From the NCBI GenBank assembly GCA_900316525.1, contig ONDF01000009.1:50592-114591 (forward strand): a stretch of 64,000 nt of DNA, given 5' to 3'. This DNA comes from an uncultured Bacteroidales bacterium. Lineage in GTDB: Bacteria > Bacteroidota > Bacteroidia > Bacteroidales > UBA932. Every line of letters starts with the position of its first letter. The first letter of the stretch is position 1. Shown in pieces: positions 23,833-31,570 of the stretch. A program made the translations under genes and the position numbers. The notes beneath the pieces are model-generated. The model saw only the letters and a list, made by a program, of their open reading frames with translations. It was not told where the DNA came from and made no database searches.

Positions 23833-25424
23833 TCTTCTTTCCGGATGGACTTGAGGGCCGCCTCCACGGTGGTGTCCACGGGCAGATAGTACTTGTAGAA
23901 TGCGTTCTCGTTCAGCTTCGAGTACCGGGCGACGAGGGCGTTCAGCTGCGGCTGCAGGTACTCGAGCGTCTCCGCGTATTCCGCGTCGGAAACCGTGATG
24001 CCGTCGCGCTGGAGCGCGAACTTCCGGAACTGGCCCGGGATGTCGATACGGGCGAGGAAGGCGTCCATGTCCGCGTAATTGTCGATGGGCAGGAGCTGCG
24101 CAGAGTACTTGTCGAACATCGCGGCGGCGAACCGCATCTGCGTGGTTTTCCGGTTGCAGGCGATGTAGAAGGCCGATGCGCGGGTCGTATCGACGGGGAC
24201 GAACACGTCCGGCATGATGCCGCCGCCGCCGTAAACGACGCGGCCGCCCTTCGTATGGTGGACGTCTTCCGTATTCAGTTTCACGCTGTCGGCGGAGAAG
24301 ACCTCGCCGCCGGTGTACCGGTTGTAGATGTCGTACTCGTAGTCGTCATACGGCTTCTGGATGCAGCGGCCGGACGGCGTGTAGAACCGCGCCACGGTGA
24401 GCCGCAGGCCGGATTCGTCCGTGAAGGCGAACTGTTCCTGCACGAGGCCCTTGCCGAAGGAGCGGCGGCCGACGATGGCGCCGCGGTCGTTGTCCTGGAT
24501 GGCCCCCGCGAAGATTTCGCTGGAGGAAGCGGAGTTCTCGCTGATGAGGACGGTCAGGCCGATGTCCTTGAGCTTGCCGCGCCCGTCGGCCCGGAACACC
24601 TCGCGCGGCCGGTGCAGGCCTTCCATATACACGATGGTATCGCCCTTGGACAGGAACTCGTTGGACAGCAGCAGCGCCTGGTCCAGGAAGCCGCCGGAAT
24701 TGTCCCGGAGGTCCATCATCAGGTGCTTCATCCCCTGCTCCAGCAGGCTCGTGTAAGCCTCGACGAAGTCCTTCCGCGTGGAGGAGGAGAACTTGGCGAG
24801 CCGCACATAGCCGGTGGTGTCGTCCACCATGAAGGCGGCGTCGATGCTGTGCAGCGGAATCTTGCCGCGGACGATCTCGAAGGGGATGACGTCCGCGCCG
24901 CGGCCCACGGTCACGAGGACCTTGGTCCCGGACGGGCCCTTCATCCGCCGGACCATGCTGTCCTGCGGGAACTTCACGCCGGCGATGACCTTGTCGTCCA
25001 CCTTCAGGAGCCGGTCGCCGGGCAGCATGCCCGCCTTCTCGGCCGGGCCGCCGGCGATCACCTCCAGCACGATGGCCGTGTCGTTCGGCACGTTGAACTG
25101 GATGCCGATGCCCTCGAAATTGCCGGCCAGCTCCTCGTCGGCCTGCTGCCGTTTCACGGGCGGCAGGTACACCGAGTGCGGATCCAGCTGCGCCAGGGCC
25201 CCGGCGATGGCGGCGTCCGTCATCCCGGCCTGGTCGATGGTGTCGACATAGTTCTTCTCGATCTCGTCGAGGATGAGGTTCAGTTTCCGCCACTCGACGT
25301 ACTTGGCGCTGAGGATGCGGCGGCTCTCCCGGTAACGGACGACCGTGAGCGTGAGGACCGCGCCGAGCAGCACGCCCAGCAGGACCTCCGCGATGCGGAT
25401 CCAGCTTTGCTTCTTATTCTCCAT
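23829..25424 (-). CDS. S41 family C-terminal processing peptidase with PDZ domain
   Basis: A membrane-anchored periplasmic serine protease of 531 residues. One N-terminal hydrophobic segment (VLLGVLLGAVLTLTVV, about 14-30) is followed by a helical region, a PDZ domain at about 90-180 (GGPAEKAGMLPGDRLLKVDD) and the S41 catalytic domain. The nucleophile lies in SENSASSSEIFAGAI near residue 300 and the general-base Lys in GRRSFGKGLVQEQ near 326. A C-terminal helical extension of about 150 residues is typical of Bacteroidota CtpA-type proteases. Targets are unknown. It overlaps aroK by four bases. Confidence 0.9.
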   Translation of the reverse strand: MENKKQSWIRIAEVLLGVLLGAVLTLTVVRYRESRRILSAKYVEWRKLNLILDEIEKNYVDTIDQAGMTDAAIAGALAQLDPHSVYLPPVKRQQADEELAGNFEGIGIQFNVPNDTAIVLEVIAGGPAEKAGMLPGDRLLKVDDKVIAGVKFPQDSMVRRMKGPSGTKVLVTVGRGADVIPFEIVRGKIPLHSIDAAFMVDDTTGYVRLAKFSSSTRKDFVEAYTSLLEQGMKHLMMDLRDNSGGFLDQALLLSNEFLSKGDTIVYMEGLHRPREVFRADGRGKLKDIGLTVLISENSASSSEIFAGAIQDNDRGAIVGRRSFGKGLVQEQFAFTDESGLRLTVARFYTPSGRCIQKPYDDYEYDIYNRYTGGEVFSADSVKLNTEDVHHTKGGRVVYGGGGIMPDVFVPVDTTRASAFYIACNRKTTQMRFAAAMFDKYSAQLLPIDNYADMDAFLARIDIPGQFRKFALQRDGITVSDAEYAETLEYLQPQLNALVARYSKLNENAFYKYYLPVDTTVEAALKSIRKEE

Positions 25425-25431
25425 ACGGGCG

Positions 25432-25833
25432 TCAGTCCACTCTTTCCACCTCGATGCCGGCGCGGCGGAGCAGGTCGATGCCGTCCGTCAGCCGGTACTC
25501 GTCCCGGTACACCACGCGCTTGATGCCGGACTGGATGATGAGCTTGGAGCACTCCAGGCACGGCGACGCCGTCACGTAGAGCGTGGCGCCCTCGCTGCTG
25601 TTGCCGGACTTGGCCACCTTCGTGATGGCATTGGCCTCCGCGTGCAGGACATAGGGCTTGGTCACGCCGTCCTCTTCGCAGATGTTCTCGAAGCCGGAGG
25701 GGGTGCCGTTGTAACCGTCGGAAATGATCATCCGGTCCTTCACGAGGAGGGCGCCCACCTTGCGGCGCTTGCAATAGGAGTTCTGCGCCCAGATCTCCGC
25801 CATTTCCAGGTAGCTGTGGTCGAATTTTTCCAT
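25432..25833 (-). CDS. dCMP/cytidine deaminase family protein
   Basis: A 133-residue zinc deaminase with HAEANAI near residue 69 (His ligand and catalytic Glu) and PCLECSKLI near 92 (two Cys ligands). Overall pattern and length match deoxycytidylate deaminase (ComEB type), which makes dUMP from dCMP for thymidylate synthesis. It would supply the pathway that includes tmk elsewhere in the window. It overlaps the acyl-CoA synthetase stop by one base and is seven bases before the protease gene. Confidence 0.88.
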   Translation of the reverse strand: MEKFDHSYLEMAEIWAQNSYCKRRKVGALLVKDRMIISDGYNGTPSGFENICEEDGVTKPYVLHAEANAITKVAKSGNSSEGATLYVTASPCLECSKLIIQSGIKRVVYRDEYRLTDGIDLLRRAGIEVERVD

Positions 25834-27494
25834 TAGTTTCTCTGATAGAGATAACGCTTGATGCTCTTCTTGGGGGTGCGCTCGAAGTCCTCGGGCATGA
25901 ACTCGACCTTGCGGATCTGCGCGTATTTCGGGAGCTCGGAATTGATGTCCGGCAGGACGCTGAGGAGACGCTCCTTGAGGGCGTCGCGGGTCATGCCGTC
26001 CAGCTCGCCCTGGTGCCAGTCGGGATAGATGAGGGCCGTGAGGCCGCCGTCATCCTCCACAACGAGGGAATCCACGACGTAGGTGTAGTTGTTGATCACG
26101 GCCTCGAGTTCCTCCGGATAGATGTTCTGGCCGGAAGGGCCGAGGATCATGCACTTGGAGCGGCCGCGCAGGAACAGGTAGCCGTCCTCGTCGATGATGC
26201 CCATGTCGCCGGTGCGGAACCAGCCGTCCTCGGTGAAGGTGTCGCGGGTGGCCTGCTCGTTCTTGAAATAGCCCAGGCACACGTTCGGTCCCGTGACCTG
26301 CACCTCGCCCGGGATGTTGCGGGGATCCGGGGAGTCGATGCGGATCTGCATGTTCTTGGCCGCGCGGCCGGCGGAGCCCACCTTGACCTTGTCCCAGTGC
26401 GCGTAGCCGATGATCGGGGCGCACTCGGTCATGCCGTAGCCCACCGTGTAGTGGAAGCCGATCCGGTGCAGGAACTGCTCCACCTCCGGATTGAAGGCGG
26501 CGCCGCCCAGGATCACCTCCTCGAACTGGCCGCCGAAGGCGGTCGTGAGCTCGGTGCAGAAGCGCTTGGCGATCACCTTGTCCAGCACCGGGATGCTCAT
26601 CAGGAGCTTGATCTTCCGGCGGTCGATGAGCGGCTTGAGCTTGGTCTTGTACACCTTCTCCATCACCAGCGGCACGGCGATGATGATGTCGGGATGGATC
26701 TCCGAGAAGGCCTTCATGATGATCTTCGGGCTGGGGACGCGGCTCAGGAAGTGCACGTGCATGCCGCAGGTCATCTCATAGAGAAACTCGAACATCATGC
26801 CGTACATGTGGGCCGACGGGAGCATGGACACGCACTGCATGCCGGGTTTCAGCATCGGGCAGGCGTCGTTCTTCGCGAAGTCGATGTTGGAGTACAGGGC
26901 CCGGTACGGGATCATCACCCCCTTGGAGAAACCGGAAGTGCCGGAAGTATAGTTGATGACCGCCAGTTCCTCGGGGCTGTCCTCGTAGTAATCCAGGTGC
27001 TCCGGACCGAAGTAATCGGGATATTTCTTGCCGAAGGACTCGTTCAGGTGCTCGCGCACGTTCTGGCGCTCTTCGGTGTCGGCATACAGGAACTTGAAGG
27101 TATTGATCTGGACGACGACGGAGAGGCCGGGCATCTCGTCCTGGGTCAGGCCTTCCCAGATGACCTCGTCCACGAAGAGGACGCGGGCTTCGGAATGGTT
27201 CACCAGGTAATGGATGTTGCCGGGCTTGAACTCATGCAGGATGGGCACGGCCACGGCGCCGTAGGTGAGGGCGGCGAGGAAACTCACGCCCCAGTTCGCC
27301 TGGTTGCGGGAGCAGATGGCGACTTTGTCGCCCCGCTGGAGCCCGCACTGCTCGAAGGCGATGTGCAGCTTGGCGATCCGGCGCGCAACGTCGCGGTAGT
27401 TGAGCGTCACGCCCTGGTAGTTGGAGAGGGCGGGACGGTCCCAGTTTTCCCGGAAGCTGTTCTCGAGGATCTTGTTGACGGATTTGAATTCCAT
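25833..27494 (-). CDS. long-chain fatty acid-CoA ligase (AMP-binding)
   Basis: Activates a fatty acid through an acyl-AMP intermediate. The P-loop-like motif YTSGTSGFSKGVM lies near residue 180, GYGMTECAPIIGY near 358 and WFRTGDMGIIDEDGYLFLRGR near 432; Lys near 534 in RTPKKSIKRYL is the catalytic Lys of the C-terminal domain. At 553 residues it fits the bacterial long-chain acyl-CoA synthetase group. The start MEFKSVNKILENSF was chosen; a longer frame would add 22 unconserved residues overlapping the previous gene. Operon partners suggest nothing specific about its substrate. Confidence 0.88.
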   Translation of the reverse strand: MEFKSVNKILENSFRENWDRPALSNYQGVTLNYRDVARRIAKLHIAFEQCGLQRGDKVAICSRNQANWGVSFLAALTYGAVAVPILHEFKPGNIHYLVNHSEARVLFVDEVIWEGLTQDEMPGLSVVVQINTFKFLYADTEERQNVREHLNESFGKKYPDYFGPEHLDYYEDSPEELAVINYTSGTSGFSKGVMIPYRALYSNIDFAKNDACPMLKPGMQCVSMLPSAHMYGMMFEFLYEMTCGMHVHFLSRVPSPKIIMKAFSEIHPDIIIAVPLVMEKVYKTKLKPLIDRRKIKLLMSIPVLDKVIAKRFCTELTTAFGGQFEEVILGGAAFNPEVEQFLHRIGFHYTVGYGMTECAPIIGYAHWDKVKVGSAGRAAKNMQIRIDSPDPRNIPGEVQVTGPNVCLGYFKNEQATRDTFTEDGWFRTGDMGIIDEDGYLFLRGRSKCMILGPSGQNIYPEELEAVINNYTYVVDSLVVEDDGGLTALIYPDWHQGELDGMTRDALKERLLSVLPDINSELPKYAQIRKVEFMPEDFERTPKKSIKRYLYQRN

Positions 27495-27523
27495 TTTCAG
27501 GTTGTTAAGGTCGGTTTCAGTAC

Positions 27524-29632
27524 TTACAGTTTGATGTCCCGGGTCTTGCCGTCGTAGCATTCGACGGAGATGCCGCGGGAGGTAGGAGTGATCTGGGAAT
27601 CGGGACGGATCATCTTGCCGCCCTCATCCTTGGTGAGCGGATCGCCGCCGTCGAAGCCGTACACGAGGGTGCGGATGGACGTGCGGACCACCCAGTATTT
27701 CTTGTCCTTGACCTCCAGGAGCTCCGGAAGCGCCTTGACCGTCTCGGGGGCGTAGATGCCCTTCCAGGCGTCCGGCTTCCGGCCATGGAGGTTGTACATT
27801 TCCAGCGAATTGTCCTGGTGGAGGACCATCACCGTATACCCGTGCGCGCCCGTGAAGTCATAAGCCTTCGGGCCCAGCAGGACCGGCTTGCCGAGGTCCG
27901 CCGGGAAGTCCTTCACGAAGCGGCCCAGGCGGTCCAGCAGGTACAGGCCCTGGCCGGCGGCGAACAGGAACTGGATCTTGCCGTTCCCGTAGTAGTCGAT
28001 GCTCTCCACGTAGCCGCAGATGGGCTGCTTGAACGGGACGCCCCAGAGGCCCTTGCCGTTCTCGTCGTTCAGGCACAGGTAGAGGTTCGCGTTCTGGTAG
28101 AAGGAGTTCGTCTTGCCGGTTTCCCCGTTCAGGACCGGGAAGGGGCCGGTGGGAATGACCACGGTGGTGTCCCTTTCAAGCACCTGCACCTTGTTGCCCT
28201 TGAGGGCGCGCTTGTCCAGCGAGACGCGGATGTCCGGGTCGCCGGAGGCGAAGTCCACGCCGGCGAGCGCCGGGGCGTAGGCCGAACCGGTCACATAGTC
28301 GCCGATGGCGCGGGCGGGCGCGGCCGAGAAGAGGTCCGTAAGGACGGCCGGGAAATCCGTGGCCGAGGCGTAGGCCACGATGCCGGCAGGCATCGAAAGG
28401 CCCGCGTCGGACAGCCGCTCCCGGAGCGGATAGTCCAGGAACTTCCTATCCAGGAACGGATCCGTGGCCGGGGCGCTGCCCAGGACGGTCCAATGACCGG
28501 GCAGGGATACGCACACCGTGTCCACGACGTCGAACAGCCGGCCGAAGAGGGTGGCCAGGTTGCCCGGATAAGGATTGCTTCCCGACGGGATGTCCCGCCC
28601 GGAACGCACCAGGACGACGTCCTGCCGGATGCCGTCCAGCTGATAGGCGGCGCGGACGACTTCCTTGATCCCGTAGTGGAGGGCCCACTGTTCGGGCGCC
28701 ATGGCGCGTCCGGCCTTGTCTTTCAGCGCTTTGTCATAGGAATTGAGCTTTCCCTTCGCATCCTGGAAGGAGCGGTAGCGCTCCAGGTAGGAGGACACGT
28801 CCCCGACGGGGATGGAGATCGCATAATCGGCAAAATAAGGAAGGGCGTCGCCGAAGGTGGCCGCCGGCATCTTGAGCCCGCGGAACGCCCGCAGGAAACT
28901 CGTCCCCTTCTCCGGGATGGCGGAGGTCCCTTTCAGGACGATGTGCTTGTCGTCGGTTGCGGCCAGCTCGAAGGCCGTCCAGTCGGCCAGGGTGCGGACG
29001 AAGTCCGTGTGCTGGCGGATCCGGGCCGTGGACCAGGTCTGCAGGAGTTTCGGGGTCTGGCGGGCCGACAGGAAGGCCACGGCGGCCCCGCCGATGCGGC
29101 CGGTCAGGTCCTCCAGGCCCGGGGCCTCGAGGATGCAGATGCCCTCGTCCAGGTGGCGGCGGGCCGAGCCCAGGAGCGTCTCGGAACGGGAGGCCAGGAG
29201 AAGGCCGCCCTGATACGCCGTCTTGAGGCCGGCCTTCGCGGCCAGGGCCTCATAGGGCGCGAGAAGGGTGGAATCGGCCGAGGCGACTTCCGCCGCGACG
29301 AGCGGCACCAGCGCGCCGCTGTTGTGCAGGGAGACCAGCATGCGGCTCTCCCCTGCCTTGGCCAGGTAGGCCATCAGCGCGGGCTCGTCCGGCGCGAGGA
29401 AGGCCTGGAGCACGCCGACGGAATCGGCCAGGACGCTCCGCGCCTTCGCGCTGCCGTCGAAACAGAACACCGCGGCCGCATCGGCCGGGACGGCCCGCAG
29501 GAGCGGATACTCGGTATTGACCGCCGCCTGCCGGGGCTTTTCCTCCCGGTACAGGCGGCTCACCGCCCACGCGATGCCTGCCAGCATCAGCGCGATGGCT
29601 ACGATCGCTATGATAGAGCCTTTCCTGTTCAT
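27524..29632 (-). CDS. membrane-anchored periplasmic protein of unknown function, DUF3352-like
   Basis: This 702-residue protein has one N-terminal membrane segment (IIAIVAIALMLAGIAWAV) and an otherwise soluble, presumably periplasmic, body. I do not recognise a catalytic motif. The arrangement AVPADAAAVFCFDGS near the start and a long alpha/beta body resemble DUF3352-type proteins, and the last third (about 480-700) looks like a beta-propeller built from short strands with LLDRLGRFVKDFP. It begins the minus-strand run and has its own TAACTTTG box 35 bases upstream. The start MNRKG was preferred over one six residues earlier because it directly precedes the hydrophobic segment. Confidence 0.65.
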   Translation of the reverse strand: MNRKGSIIAIVAIALMLAGIAWAVSRLYREEKPRQAAVNTEYPLLRAVPADAAAVFCFDGSAKARSVLADSVGVLQAFLAPDEPALMAYLAKAGESRMLVSLHNSGALVPLVAAEVASADSTLLAPYEALAAKAGLKTAYQGGLLLASRSETLLGSARRHLDEGICILEAPGLEDLTGRIGGAAVAFLSARQTPKLLQTWSTARIRQHTDFVRTLADWTAFELAATDDKHIVLKGTSAIPEKGTSFLRAFRGLKMPAATFGDALPYFADYAISIPVGDVSSYLERYRSFQDAKGKLNSYDKALKDKAGRAMAPEQWALHYGIKEVVRAAYQLDGIRQDVVLVRSGRDIPSGSNPYPGNLATLFGRLFDVVDTVCVSLPGHWTVLGSAPATDPFLDRKFLDYPLRERLSDAGLSMPAGIVAYASATDFPAVLTDLFSAAPARAIGDYVTGSAYAPALAGVDFASGDPDIRVSLDKRALKGNKVQVLERDTTVVIPTGPFPVLNGETGKTNSFYQNANLYLCLNDENGKGLWGVPFKQPICGYVESIDYYGNGKIQFLFAAGQGLYLLDRLGRFVKDFPADLGKPVLLGPKAYDFTGAHGYTVMVLHQDNSLEMYNLHGRKPDAWKGIYAPETVKALPELLEVKDKKYWVVRTSIRTLVYGFDGGDPLTKDEGGKMIRPDSQITPTSRGISVECYDGKTRDIKL

Positions 29633-29666
29633 TTTTCGCTTCTGACGCACACGGCGCCAGAATATG

Positions 29667-29674
29667 CAAAGTTA
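29667..29674 (-). promoter_or_regulatory. -7 promoter box (TAACTTTG) for the minus-strand operon
   Basis: TAnnTTTG match on the minus strand, 34 bases before the DUF3352-like gene, and the mirror of the identical box used by mraZ 120 bases away. Confidence 0.6.
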
Positions 29675-29752
29675 ATCAATATTTCCGAATATCTCGTGAA
29701 TATTCCCAAAAACGCCCTGCAGATATCCACAGCGCCTGTTGAAAACTTTTTG

Positions 29753-29786
29753 TGGAAAAATTTGGAAAATTGTGGGTGAAAATGGG
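29753..29786 (+). promoter_or_regulatory. MraZ operator: four TGG(A/G) repeats at 10-bp spacing
   Basis: TGGA, TGGA, TGGG and TGGG begin at 29753, 29763, 29773 and 29783, exactly one helical turn apart, and end ten bases before the mraZ -7 box. MraZ of E. coli binds direct TGGGN repeats with the same 10-bp period, so autoregulation of the dcw cluster is likely. Confidence 0.72.
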
Positions 29787-29796
29787 AGGAATTTCT

Positions 29797-29804
29797 TAAC
29801 TTTG
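29797..29804 (+). promoter_or_regulatory. -7 promoter box (TAACTTTG) of the dcw cluster
   Basis: TAnnTTTG match 42 bases before the mraZ ATG, immediately downstream of the four-repeat operator, so bound MraZ would cover the -33 region. Confidence 0.65.
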
Positions 29805-29846
29805 CACTCAGCGTGAAAGAAAGATAAGTTCAACCACAAGAAAGCC

Positions 29847-30308
29847 ATGGTCAAGTTCCAAGGAGAAGCGGTCTGCAAGGTAGACGACAAGGGGCGCATC
29901 GTGCTCCCTGCCGCCTTCCGCGACGCGTTCACCCGGGCGGGTGAGACGGACATGACCATGGTCGTCAAGAGAAGCGTCCAGGGCACCTGCCTGAACCTGT
30001 TCACCGCCGCCGCGTGGGAACAGGAATCGGAAAAGGTCCTGGAAGGGCTCGACACAGAACTCAATCCCGAACACGCCGCGTTCTGGAGCAAGTACAACGC
30101 AGGCGTCCATTACGTCACCCCCGACGGAAAACTGAGCCGCCTCAACATTCCTTCAGAACTGCTCTCAAAAGTAGGTATAACCAAGGAAGTTGTGTTTGCG
30201 GGCGTCGGGCACAAAATCGAAATCTGGTCCAAGGAAAGGCGGGATGCCGCCTTGATGTCGGACGAAGTGTTCCAGGAAACCGCAGCGAGACTCGCCAGAA
30301 AGAGATAG
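29847..30308 (+). CDS. mraZ: transcriptional regulator MraZ
   Basis: A DNA-binding regulator of the division and cell-wall cluster. The 153-residue protein has two AbrB-like swapped-hairpin motifs: VDDKGRIVLPAAFRDAF near residue 12 and PDGKLSRLNIPSELL near 92. MraZ forms a ring-shaped oligomer that reads direct repeats upstream of its own gene, and such repeats are present here at a 10-bp period. It is the first gene of a 13-gene co-directional cluster. Confidence 0.93.
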   Translation: MVKFQGEAVCKVDDKGRIVLPAAFRDAFTRAGETDMTMVVKRSVQGTCLNLFTAAAWEQESEKVLEGLDTELNPEHAAFWSKYNAGVHYVTPDGKLSRLNIPSELLSKVGITKEVVFAGVGHKIEIWSKERRDAALMSDEVFQETAARLARKR

Positions 30309-30320
30309 GAGGTCCCGCAC

Positions 30321-31232
30321 ATGTCCGAATACCATACCCCCGTAATGCTTGACGAGAGCGTTTCGGCACTCGTTATCAATCCCGACGGCGTTTACGCCGA
30401 TGCCACTTTCGGAGGCGGTGGCCACACCGCCGAACTTCTTTCACGCTTACACGATGGCGCACGCGTCATCGCCTTCGATCGTGACAGGGACGCCGTGCTG
30501 AACGCGCCGGACGACAAGCGTTTGACGATGGTGCACAACAACTTCCGTTTCATCGAGAACTACGCCCGCCACTACGGCGTCCGTTTCGACGGCATCCTGG
30601 CGGACCTGGGCGTGTCCTCGCACCAGTTCGACACCGCGGACCGCGGCTTCTCGTTCCGCTACGAGGACGCCCCGCTGGACATGCGGATGAACGCGGACGG
30701 CAAGACGACCGCCGCCGAACTCGTGAACGGCGCCGCCGTCGAGGACCTGGAGCGCATCCTCCGCCTGTACGGCGAGGTGGACCAGCCCCGCCGGGTCGCC
30801 CAGCTCATCGCCGCCGCGCGGGACGAGCGGGAGATCCGCACCACCGGCGACCTGGACCGCGCCGTCGCCCGCATCCTTCCCAAGGGCGCCGAGCACAAGG
30901 TCCTCGCCAAGATCTACCAGGCCCTCCGCATCGAGGTGAACCAGGAGATGCGCTCCCTGGAGAAGTTCCTCGAGGGCGCGACGGCTTCCCTCAAGGAAGG
31001 CGGCCGGCTCGTGGTCATCACCTACCACAGCCTGGAGGACCGGATGGTCAAGAACTGGATCAAGACCGGCAACGTGGAAGGCCGGGAAGAGAAGGACCTG
31101 TACGGACGCGCCGTCACGCCGCTCGTCGCCGTGAACCGGAAGCCCGTCCTGCCGCAGGAGGAAGAAATCGCCGGAAACACCCGCGCCCGCAGCGCGAAGC
31201 TCCGGATAGCCGAAAGGAGGACCGCGGAATGA
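30321..31232 (+). CDS. rsmH: 16S rRNA (cytosine(1402)-N4)-methyltransferase
   Basis: Methylates C1402 in the decoding centre of 16S rRNA using S-adenosylmethionine. YADATFGGGGHTAELLSRL near residue 27 is the cofactor loop, FDRDRDAV near 50 follows, and DGILADLGVSSHQFD near 90 and the terminal NTRARSAKLRIAER are family hallmarks. At 303 residues it is a usual length. It lies second in the dcw cluster, the standard position, and overlaps the ftsL-like gene by ATGA. Confidence 0.94.
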   Translation: MSEYHTPVMLDESVSALVINPDGVYADATFGGGGHTAELLSRLHDGARVIAFDRDRDAVLNAPDDKRLTMVHNNFRFIENYARHYGVRFDGILADLGVSSHQFDTADRGFSFRYEDAPLDMRMNADGKTTAAELVNGAAVEDLERILRLYGEVDQPRRVAQLIAAARDEREIRTTGDLDRAVARILPKGAEHKVLAKIYQALRIEVNQEMRSLEKFLEGATASLKEGGRLVVITYHSLEDRMVKNWIKTGNVEGREEKDLYGRAVTPLVAVNRKPVLPQEEEIAGNTRARSAKLRIAERRTAE

Positions 31233-31570
31233 GCCTGCAGGGAATCGGCCGGAGCTTCAAGAATTTCTGGCGCGCGCTGGGCAAGGGAGAGCTGCTCCTT
31301 TCCATCGGCGCCCATAAGTACTACATGCACATCCTCTACCTGTTCGTGCTCGCCTGGATCTCCATCCTGCTGAGCCTGAAGGTGGACGGAACCCTCACCC
31401 GGGTGGAGGAGAACAAGACGGCCCTCAAGGACCTGGAGATATACCACGCCGAGAAGGAGGCCGAGCTCGTGCGCCTGCACAGCGCCTCCACCACGGCGAA
31501 ACGCCTGAAACAGCTGGGCTCCGACGTGACGCTGCCGGGGCAGCCGGCCATCAAGATCGACAAGCGATGA
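31229..31570 (+). CDS. ftsL: FtsL-like division protein
   Basis: A 113-residue bitopic membrane protein: cytosolic tail of about 30 residues, one membrane segment (ILYLFVLAWISILLSL, about 36-51) and a coiled coil at about 55-95. Sequence similarity in FtsL is always weak; the call rests on topology, size and the fixed place between rsmH and the PBP gene. It would form a complex with FtsQ and the DivIC/FtsB-like protein. It overlaps both neighbours by four bases. Confidence 0.82.
   Translation: MSLQGIGRSFKNFWRALGKGELLLSIGAHKYYMHILYLFVLAWISILLSLKVDGTLTRVEENKTALKDLEIYHAEKEAELVRLHSASTTAKRLKQLGSDVTLPGQPAIKIDKR

Noticed and set aside
29722..29760. DnaA-box-like sequences (ATATCCACA and TGTGGAAAA) upstream of mraZ, as a replication origin
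   Set aside because: Each has at least one mismatch to TTATCCACA, only two are present, there is no dnaA, dnaN or AT-rich unwinding region, and the second overlaps the MraZ operator.
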